A stretch of 64,000 bases of DNA from Girardinichthys multiradiatus (taxonomy: Eukaryota; Chordata; Actinopteri; Cyprinodontiformes; Goodeidae), in assembly GCF_021462225.1 (NCBI RefSeq), contig NC_061794.1, positions 18,865,784 to 18,929,783 on the forward strand, read 5' to 3'. This document shows, one piece after another, positions 54,822 to 64,000 of the stretch. The translations under genes were made by a program, and so were the position numbers. How positions within the stretch are numbered: the stretch's first letter is position 1; the number at the start of each line of letters is the position of its first letter. The notes under the pieces are model-generated. The model had not been told where the DNA came from, searched no databases, and was given only the letters and a program-made list of their open reading frames with translations.

Positions 54822-56440
54822 CTAGAAAAAGAATAGATTCAAGACAAGAGCCTCCTTAATTACTTCCCTGAAATAAGATCTTTTTTTGTTTTAGTTTACA
54901 AGATAAAAAATAAACAAAATTGAAATTGAATTGAAAATGAATGTGCTTTTTAGATTACCTATTCTAGGAACAGGCAAAGTGATTTGTTATGCTAAAATGC
55001 ACAACCTGACAGCAGGATATTTTTCTTTCTCTTTCAATGTAAATGTTCAGCTTACAGTTAATGCATTTTGGAATTTGAAACTCTTTTAAATTATACGCAG
55101 CATTCACAAGGATTGCACAAACATAGGACATGATCGCAGACGATTAATTAATTTTGCACTTCTTATCAGTTACTGGTATTTTCATCAGCATACTAAAATT
55201 GTGACATGATTTCTGGGATGAGATTGTTAAGTACACATAAAAGTACATGTAACAACCCACTGGTTCTCACTATAGAAAATGTTTAAAGATTGGAGGAGGC
55301 ACACCTAAACTAAGAGCAGTGGTACTTCTTACAGTGTTATGTAAAACTTTAAAACAAAGAAACCTTAACTAGGGTTAACAATGCACTTTATAGTGTTTTT
55401 GTAATTCTCTTCATTTACAGTTAGGCATTGTGAGTATTCATTGTTAGTTTTCCCAAAAACGTTTCATAATACGGGGAAATTAATTTACTGACTGAAAGGC
55501 TAAAGGTAAAACAAATAAACTAAAGAACATGTCTGTAACAAAATAAGCAAGAAAAAGGTTTTACAGGAAATGAAACAAATTGAACAATAAACCAGTTACC
55601 TGTAAATTATAAAGATGATTGCTGTATCACTAGAAACAAATAGTTATTTAGCTGATTGGATTTGTTGGTAGACTGCATATTGCAGAGCCTAAACTGTTGA
55701 CCAGAGGTCAAAAAACAAATTGACATCAGTGGATACAAAGAAACAATGTTATTCTCATAAATCTTACAAGTTGATCTCTCTAAAAAAGTCAAAATAATTT
55801 TTGCTAATCTGTGTTGAACCAAAATCTTCTGTAATTTCTTAGTTTACAATCGTCTGCACATGAACATGCATGCATGCGAGAGTGCAAGTACCAGATAGAG
55901 AGACATAAAAATATATTGCAAGAACTACAACAGTCTCAGCATGCCGCAACACAATCTGTGACCTTACAGGAAAAACTAAGATGTCTGTACAGGCTTGTGC
56001 AGACATGCTATGATGTACTAAAGAGCTAATGAAACAGCACATCCTATAGGAGGAATAAAATACATGCAGCTTTAGACCTGTAATGTAGAACATTAACATC
56101 AGGGAGGAATATTGCTTTTTTTCTGTTATAGATGGAAGAAACATAAAAGGCATGAGGAGAAAGACTGTAATCGAAACAGATCCAAGTTGGATAAAATCTT
56201 GTAAACGTGAAATATGTGCTGTGACACATCTTTTCATGTATCTTCTATAGTTCCTCAAGAGAGACTGGAAATAGGCCACAACATTTTGATCAGTGCATTA
56301 CCCAGCCATTGTTGAAACCCTTGATGTTTAACAAAACAGTGACATGCCTTGTGGATACAATAGTACACTGTCCTGCACCCATTGCTACTGCTAGATAAAA
56401 GTATCTTCTAGAAACTGGAGGAAGGTTTGGAATTTGTTTT
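54822..56440. other. Upstream intron of tp73, first part
   Basis: Sequence beyond the most 5' visible tp73 exon. AT-rich, no exon found on either strand. Confidence 0.5.
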
Positions 56441-56700
56441 AAGTCCTCTGTTGAATATTGTTCTCCTCCAGTTTCTCCTGTTCCTCTTCCCATTCTCTTC
56501 CCTGTAATTCCCGCTATCCTCCCCTTTGACACGTGCCTGTGAGTCTGCCTGTGTTCCTCTCGTCCTCCCAGTCTCGTTCTCCATTTGCTCCCGTTTAAGT
56601 TTGTTCCCTTTCTTATTTAATCAATCGGTAAGCTCATCAAATGCTTCTGTCGGCACTTGAGTCAGACTCCTAACACATGACAATTAATGGGAGGCGGGGA
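56440..56700 (+). repeat. Decayed LTR-type relic
   Basis: Pyrimidine-rich stretch with TCCTCCCAGTCTCGTTCTCC, close to TCCTCCCAGTCTGGTTCTC in the solo LTR at about 11,913. It ends with CATGACA at about 56,686, as expected for the TGTCA...TGACA class. The start is not defined. Confidence 0.4.
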
Positions 56701-57824
56701 ACTATTTAAAACAACACATCAGAAAAAATGATCAAAACAGATTAGTTTTTTTTTTTTTCCTAGAATAATACAACATACAGTAATGACACAAATTTTCTTC
56801 TGACTTAAGATGGCCAGTCCTAAAACAACAACCATCCCATAAGTCTCAAACACATCCATATACACAGGAGAGTGCTGACTACCAAACTGTGCATACATGC
56901 CCTTAGCCATGAGCAATGGCACTGATGGAAATACCTATGGACAACATTACCTGTTCCCCCTAACTTTCCCTTGCAAGTCTAAACAGTCCCTCCATACCAT
57001 GAATAAAAAAATCTAATAACATCCAAACATTCTAATGTCTATTCTATTATTCTTTTCATGTTGCTCCAATAACACAGTGGGAGATGTACTATTGGTTTGC
57101 TTTCTTAGAGAACTGAATAAAACAAACAAGATAAATAAAAATGGATTAATGAAAATGAGCCCTAAACACATCATAGAGAGCATTCAGGTAAATAATAAAT
57201 AACTGGCATAATGGTATCAGTTGTGGTGACTAACGTCTGTACTGTGTAGAAAAAATTTACTGAATTTAAAATGGACTATACATTAGGTTTTAAGGTCAGA
57301 TAAATCTCATTGGATTTTTCTGAACTGGGATATATTTGTTTAAATCAGATTTTCGTTAGTTTGAATCAGAGTGTATTGCATTACTTTACACAGCTGGTTT
57401 ATTTTTTTTCTGCAAAGTCTGTTCATATTGCTCACCATTCTGCTCACCAACGCATACATTTAGCATCTGACATACATGGAATGAATATTGTGGTCAGATG
57501 TTAAGCAATAATAAAATATCTGCTGTATCTGATGTGTATCTTCTAGTACAGACAAGAAATTATGAGAGATGATCAAATCAGGTTTTGTTGAGCAAACGGC
57601 AGACTGAAGTTAAGGAGAGAAAGATGGAGCGAGAATTAAGAATCCTCATTGGGACTGATAAAAAGAAGGTTAAAATAGGAAAAATGTTTTTTTTTTTCTT
57701 TTTAATTATCTTAATACCCAAATCTCTGAACTTAGCCAGCTGGCAAATTTTCCACCAATAAAAAAATATTCATCAACAATGTTATGTGAAATTTTGTGTC
57801 TTATTTTTATTAAAAAACTATTAA

Positions 57825-57858
57825 AAAGAAAAGTCTTTCCAGGGAAAGACTTTTCTTT
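57825..57858. repeat. Perfect 16-bp inverted repeat
   Basis: The arms AAAGAAAAGTCTTTCC / GGAAAGACTTTTCTTT are separated by AG. A stable hairpin in non-coding DNA; function unknown. Confidence 0.85.
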
Positions 57859-60429
57859 GTTACCCACTGTGCTTTAGACTGTTTATAGACATTTAGTCTA
57901 TAAAAAAATAATAAAATAATAAAAATAAATAAATACACAGTAATATATATATATATACATATGAACATTCATGACATCCTCAGCAAATACGTGGTCAGTT
58001 ATTTAAGCAATGCCACAGACTGAGGCATCCATCCTTTCTTCTACATAGAGGACCACTGGAGTCAAGTTAGGACAGGCTCCTGCAGACAATGTGATAATTG
58101 ATGGTCCATCATCCATGTATACAAGTAGCAGCTTGCCTGCTGCAAATTTATCTGACAAATATTAAAAGTGCTTGTGCACATTTAAACACACATACAGTGT
58201 GGATGCTTCACATGTCCACACACTGTAAGATGGCTTTTCTACTTGCTTTGTAATTAAAAATTAGAATGGAAAATATATGATTTGCAGTTTTGCGTCCCAT
58301 ATATAAATCTTTAACATAAAAACATAATTTGTAATGACACCTATTTGTTTTACGGAGGCTCTTACAGAAAACTGTTTCAGAAATAAGAGTCGTGGTGTTG
58401 AAGAAGGTCTTTACTAGTTACAGAGCTCCTACCAGTGGCAGTTATTCCTATGGGTGAAATAGCTTACCACTCAGGGTAACATTTTATCATGGCACTCGGG
58501 GGGGAAATAAAAAAGAAAATATTATTTGTCATTATTAAAGTAGATTTCAGTTGTCCCCTGAACAATTTGCATGTTTGCTGTCTAGTTAACAGGGACTGTT
58601 TTGCACTGATTGTTTCACTTGGGTGGCTAATGAAGCTGATGTTTGTAACTGTTCACAGCTTCTGAGTCACAAATTCTTATCTGGTGTTAAGACAAAGGGC
58701 TAGTATATTTTTGTGAAATCTGGAGAACATTTTATCATCTTTAGGGCATAATCTACGGCAATTAAACTCCTTAAACCTAAACTGCATTATAAAAAAACTC
58801 TGCACACAGATTCTCTGAAAAGCAGTTTAAGACGTATCATGAACACCTGAAATAAATTGGTCACTGAACGTAGGTTCTTTAAAACACAGTTTGTGTTTCA
58901 TGAAACATTTATTCCACTCCTGAAAACCAAAAATTTGGACTACCTAAATGATTTGCTTAATAACATAAAATATACTGGAGCGTTGTTCATGCAAAAAACT
59001 GCCCTGGCTACCACAGTCAATCGCTTGCAAATGGTAGTGATAAACAACTGATTAATGTATGCAGTTAAGAGCTAAATTATTCATACCTCTGGTAGATTTA
59101 GATTTAAATCTTTCAATTAACCAATACGTTTGCTTTCAGTTTTTGCTTTTTTTTACATTTTATTTCAAAATGGCATATCGAAAAAAGATTTATATGCTTC
59201 TCAACAATCAATGGAAAAGTCTTTAAAACATGTTGGAGGGATTTAAATATTTCTTTGAACCTATTTCTGCCATTGGTATAAATATTTTTATATGTCCATA
59301 CATCCACTTAATGCTTTTAATAAAGTATAAACTATCATTTTAGTTTCAGTCATAGAATCTCATCTAAGAGCTATCTCTTATCAAGTGAGTTTTCCCCAGA
59401 TTTCATTGCTTGGCAGGGAGAGTGGTGGTGATGTGGCTGTGGATGATGCATTTGGAAAGGAAGGGAAAAATGTATTGTGCAAGACCTGTTGAGACCTGTG
59501 TCCTAACGGAGAGACGCTAATAGCTGGGAAGAGGAGCTCCTCTCAAGCTGTAGTGAAGTACATGCTGCAGCCTGCATTTCAGGCATATCACACACACCCC
59601 CACACAGCCCGCTCCCATCACATACGGTTTTCATGCACACACTCACACATACGCACACATGCTGAGTCTGGGTGTATGGAAAGAGGTCTTATAATTTGAC
59701 AATGCTGAGGTGTTAGATCTCATTTCAAGCAGTGGTGACGCTCGTCTGCATCCAAGCCAAGGCATCATCTTTAAGAGGCAGGAGAGCGGGAGAGTTTCAG
59801 AGCTATTATCACTAATGTGTGGTGTCTTGACTAGACAAGGAGGGGGGATTACCAGGCTGGCTTAACATGGGCTTGGATAGGCTTATGGTCTGTGGAAACA
59901 TTTTGAAAGATGGAAAAAAAAGAATCGGTTCTTCTGTTCTCTGGCCTCTTTTAATGGCAGATCCGCATGTGTGCGGCCATACATCTAACATTTCGTCACA
60001 AGTGTGGCTGAAGACCTGAGAGGATAGGATTTAACTATAAAAGCTTGATGCAACATGTAGCTCAATTTCTTGTAATCTCCAAAAGTGATGCTTTGCCACC
60101 CAGTCTTAGTGGGAAGCAAAGAGCTGGGAAAGGAGGCAACTGATTATAGTCAGTATGCCCCTATTGGCATTTCCCACTAACTGAGGCTACAAGGAATGAA
60201 CATGAAACTTGGGCCTTAAACTACATTTAGCAAAGAGCTTATATGACTCATCTACTAAGCAATCCCTACTTCTAAGAAGGCAAAAATGAATGATAGAAAT
60301 TCTAATCTTTGGCGGTGCTGTTCTATTGGTTAAAAGAACAATCATTCTTATATTTACTTTGCAGATCTTTAAATACAGAATAATGATCTTAGCAATTTTT
60401 TTTGCTACCTGGCAAGTGTATACATTTAC
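57859..60429. other. Upstream non-coding region of tp73
   Basis: No exon seen. 59.4-60.2 kb is less AT-rich and repeat-poor with a CA-rich run at 59,585-59,660, so it may contain conserved regulatory sequence; that is an impression only. Confidence 0.4.
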
Positions 60430-61960
60430 AGTGCTGCATAAATATATTCATACTCACAAACTTTTATGTTTTCCTGGAATTTTATGTTATAGACCAACAT
60501 AAAATAGTACTTACCTGGTTGTGAAATGTACTAAAAATGAGATACGGTTTTCAAGATTTTTCTTACTACTAAAAATCAGAAATACACTACCGTAAGTTGT
60601 AGAAACAATTTGTCATTTAGTGGTTTTCTTTATGTTTATGACTATTTACATTGTACGCAGATTCTCACTGAAGGCATCAAAATTGTGAATGAACACATAT
60701 GGAATTATGTGGCAAACAAATATCGTAAAAGAACTTTAAATGGTTTTTTTATTTTTTATTTTAGATTTCTTAAAGTAGCTGCCCTTTACTGTGATGACTG
60801 AAAAATTAACCTTTGGCCGTCTCTCATTGCACCTCTGAGAAGTCCTTTCAAGACAGTTTGGAAAACCATACGAGTGATTACACACTTTTTGTTACTACAT
60901 AATTCTTTGAGTGTTCATTCACAGTCTTTTTGCCTTTGGAGAAAATCTACAATGTAAATAGTCATGCAAATAAAGAGACCCATTAAGTGAGAAAGTATAT
61001 CAAAAACGTTTGACCGATGGTGTATGTATTAAGTCCCCTTTACTCTGGTACCTCTAAATAAAATCCAGTGCTTTCAAATGCATTCAAAAATCAACATGAA
61101 CACACCATCCCCACTTTGAAACATGGTGGTGGCAGCATCTTGCAGTGAGGTGTTTTTTTTCAGCAGGGATCAGAAAGCTGGTCAGAGATGATTGGAATGG
61201 AGGTAAATACAAGGCAGTTCTGAAACAAAACCTGCCAGATTCACAAAACATCAGATTGGACCAGAGGTTCATCTTTCAAAGGGATGATTCTACAAATATG
61301 GCCAGAACAACAATGGAATTGATTAAATCAAAGCAAATTCCTGTTTTAGAATGGCTCAGTCAAAGTTCAGACCTAAGTAGGTCTTAAGTGGCAGGACTGA
61401 AAATAGAGATGCTCAGGCATCCTCAATCCAATCTGACATAGCTTGAGCTGTTTTGAAGAGAATAATGGGCAAAGATGTCCATCCCTGGATGTGCAAAGCT
61501 GAGAGACACATGCTGCAGCCCAAAAGACTCGCAGCAATAACTGCAGAGAAAGATGGTTATAGACAGTATTGACTGGTGCTCAACACAAATGAACAAGACA
61601 CTTCTGATTTTACAGGATACAGACAATAAGAAAACTGAAATGTGATGTTATTAATACAACTGTCCCATAGGAATGGGGATCAAACCAATCAGGTGGTTTT
61701 GTGCATTTCTTTTTTTGTCTTTAGAATTATTATTTTCATTTGTTTTGTTTTATACAATTGCTTGCTCTGATAGTTATATTAATAACTTAATCATGTTCCA
61801 AAACATTGAAAAAACATAAACCATGAACCGAGACAAAAAAAAGAACATAATGAATAAAATGAATCAATTTACTGGCACTGCACGGTAATGTGCTACTTTG
61901 TGTTGGTTCATCCCATAAAATCCAGTAAAATCCACTGATGTTTGTGGTGTATGTTCTTTT
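60430..61960 (+). mobile_element. Decayed Tc1-like transposon
   Basis: About 61,120-61,580 retains the order of a Tc1 transposase gene: a LKHGGGSI-like segment (61,118-61,140), GWRNQKAG-like, a FQRDDST segment in place of the usual FQQDNDP (second catalytic Asp area), and EWLSQSSDLS in place of EWPSQSPDLNPIE, followed by the C-terminal helix to a TGA near 61,570. The left end (about 60,432, TTTACAGTGCTGCATAAA) and right end (about 61,890, TTGTGTTGGTTCATCCCATAAAATCC) are a degenerate inverted pair. Stops and indels throughout. Confidence 0.7.
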
Positions 61961-61964
61961 GTAT

Positions 61965-62030
61965 TAAAACCCTGGCACGACAATTTCCTGTGGGATCAAT
62001 AAAGTTATTCTGTTATCTTATCTTGTAATG
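61965..62030 (+). repeat. LINE-type 3' tail
   Basis: AATTTCCTGTGGGATCAATAAAG followed by a TTATCTTATCTT run. This is the same sort of end as at 31,869, but in plus orientation and diverged. Confidence 0.55.
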
Positions 62031-62599
62031 TGATAACACATCAAAAACGTTTTAAGAGGCACAAAAACATTTGCAAGGGACTTTCTTTTTGTTTAAGACT
62101 TCCATAAATGTTCTTAGCAGCAAGTCTATTTGTTTGGTTAACAAGAAATGAGTTGCTTCAGTTTAGTTTAGGAGCAGCTACTTTTTGATCCTACCCTGAT
62201 TTCATTCCACCAATTTTATCACCAAGCCTAGAAGACGGAACAAAGCATTATAAGAGATTAAATAAGATTAAATCAACTCGTTTCTCCCTCACTCTGATCC
62301 CCCTGTTTAATGGCAGTGGAGGCATTAAAATAATCACAGGTTATCATCTCTATCCCATTTTATGCTGGGTCATCACCTAAAGTCATTTTTTACTCAAACA
62401 TGGTTTTGTGTCAGTTAACCCCTCAGAGAAAAATAGTGGGAAAAGTAGTGCCTTATCTTCTAATCATCAATAAGTGACTTTTGCCAGCGTTACAGCTACA
62501 AACCAAAGGTATCAGGCTGTTTGGTAGGGGTACATTACATTTTAAACTTCATGCATTTAAATAATGAATTCATGAGTTCAGTCAGGTTTTCTTCACCAA
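62031..62599. other. Non-coding spacer
   Basis: AT-rich spacer between repeats. Nothing recognised. Confidence 0.45.
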
Positions 62600-63000
62600 A
62601 GCAAGCACTCCTGTTCTTATGATCTGTTTCTTTCTTTGTCTACTTTGTCTTCTCAATCCCTACTCGGTCATGGCAGCTCGCTGCTGATACTGAGCCAGGT
62701 TTGGCTGGAGGTTTCTTTCTGTTAAAAGGGAGTTGTTCCTTTCCATTGAGGCCACTTGCCCAGCAAAGTCAGGGACTCAAACCAATCAGCTGGGCCTCCT
62801 TAGACAGATAGTTTTGTACAGATTGGCACCATAAACAGAGTTTTAAGGACCAAATTAGAATGTATGTAGTTAAATTTGAATCTGATAATTGGGTTGTATT
62901 GAATGTATTTGTTTATATATTTCTGGTAATGAATTGAATCTTGAAAAGTGCACTGAGAAGACATTAGTTGTAAACTGGCAAGATATAAAAAAAAAAAAGA
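62600..63000 (+). repeat. Dispersed fish repeat (LINE/SINE-tail type), decayed
   Basis: GGTTTGGCTGGAGGTTTCTTTCTGTTAAAAGGGAGTTGTTCCTTTCC-like block near 62,695-62,745, then AATGAATTGAATCTTGAAAAGTGC near 62,930. This order is shared by a very common teleost repeat. The family name is not certain, and its ends are approximate. Confidence 0.5.
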
Positions 63001-64000
63001 TCCGCAATTCAAATTAACTTTATTGAATTTTATGGTTTTTCAGGTTGCTCAAACTATCTCTATTTAGCTCAGAAAAATATTTTGTAAATTTAACTTTTTT
63101 TAGGCCTCTACGCCAAACTTGGTCTAAAGAAACTGGTTCAAAAGCCAAGCTTGATTTGCTAATTAATAATACAAATTTATAATACCTCCTTTGATAATTT
63201 TATAATGGTAAAACAAAACTTTTTCAAATATTTCTCCATCTTTTCTATAAAATTTAGTTTCCTGTTAACAGCGGAAATATAAAAGCATTTTGGCTAAAGA
63301 TGTCAAATTTCAAACAAATCTATTTACCTGTGTGAGCAGAATTCTACCTGCAGGGTTTCTAATTTTTTTAAAGTGATCTGTGTAGTTCAGTAGGTTGATA
63401 AGCCCTCCAGCAGTATCAGGAGCTTAATTACATTTCTTTCTGCTGTAGATCTCCATGAAATATTGGCCAAGTTTGCCGAGAGTCATTTTTTATCAACTCT
63501 ATCAAGGATCTGATGAAAGAACCACTTTTTAAAAGCCAGCAGAGGAATCTGTACTTCATTCATTGCATTATTTCCTTCAGTCTAACCTTTTTTATTGTGT
63601 TGTGTTTGAATTATGTAAATGTAATGTGGCTGAGAGATTGTAAGTAGACAAAGGGGATGCTAGACATAATTTAGCAGAGCATAGAAAGAAAACCTTTCGG
63701 TGCCAGAGGTGACAGCCATGAGTGCGTGCTAAGATGGGGAAGAGGGAAAAGACAGAGAATAAAAGCAGCAGGTCAAAGACCACTGCTCTAATGTCCAAAG
63801 GGGGATCTTCTTACATCACTGAGGACTGAGTGAAGGAGTCCATCACGCATGGTTACTCCAAGCAAACATTCAGCCCCCAAGGACTTCAGTCTTACACACA
63901 GCGTGAGGGAAGAGCAGTTTGTCTCTTGTTTCTCTTGTTTCAGGGAGGTCAACTGTGTGACAGTTGGAGGTGACACCTTTCCAGCACGAGGTTTCTCATT
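63001..64000. other. Non-coding, right edge of window
   Basis: AT-rich until about 63,600, then more mixed. I looked for the 5' exons of tp73 (transactivation domain or the deltaN start) on the minus strand and did not find a convincing one. Confidence 0.4.

Overview
This is nuclear DNA of a bony fish, most likely a teleost: an AT-rich vertebrate background with intron-split genes (GT/AG junctions), several Tc1/mariner families, a long-tailed CR1/L2-type LINE, and a broken endogenous retrovirus. No bacterial-type genes, rRNA, tRNA gene or CRISPR array is visible. The species cannot be told from the sequence.

Three host genes are present, all on the minus strand. (1) 2.9-9.6 kb: an intact six-exon type-1 taste receptor, a class C GPCR of 821 codons, best called tas1r2-like. 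Relics of at least two further tas1r copies flank it, at the left edge (exon 6 only) and at 33.55-34.60 kb (exons 1, 4 and 5), so this is the remains of a tandem array. (2) 38.5-44.3 kb: rer1, complete, six coding exons and one non-coding 5' exon, a Golgi-ER retrieval receptor. (3) 47.0-54.8 kb: the 3' part of tp73, ten exons from the DNA-binding domain to the SAM domain and the alpha-type tail; its 5' exons are not in the window, and 54.8-64 kb shows no exon. rer1 and tp73 both lie on human 1p36, as do the TAS1R genes, so this looks like an old conserved gene neighbourhood.

10.7-36.1 kb, within the taste-receptor array, is a mass of nested mobile elements. A LINE relic (12.48-13.16 kb) holds a 412-bp hAT-like MITE with an 8-bp target duplication, and then a retrovirus-like provirus (5' LTR 13.16-14.05 kb; gag, pol, env; 3' LTR from 31.51 kb, cut short). 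Its gag is split by a nearly full-length LINE (16.32-19.26 kb). Its env is split by a fold-back element with roughly 0.6-kb arms (24.63-28.94 kb), which itself contains a reversed LTR of the same provirus family (holding yet another solo LTR) and a Tc1 with 0.2-kb inverted repeats. A truncated second Tc1 replaces part of env. Pol and env have frameshifts, stops and altered catalytic residues, so the provirus is dead. Two further LTR-type insertions with exact 5-bp duplications lie at 10.7 and 11.6 kb.

The right part (54.8-64 kb) is AT-rich non-coding DNA upstream of the visible tp73 exons. It holds a decayed Tc1, a LINE tail and other dispersed repeats. I see no undescribed multi-gene system; the noteworthy items are the depth of nesting, the fold-back element, a near-perfect 139-bp palindrome at 33.04 kb, and the taste-receptor gene birth and death.
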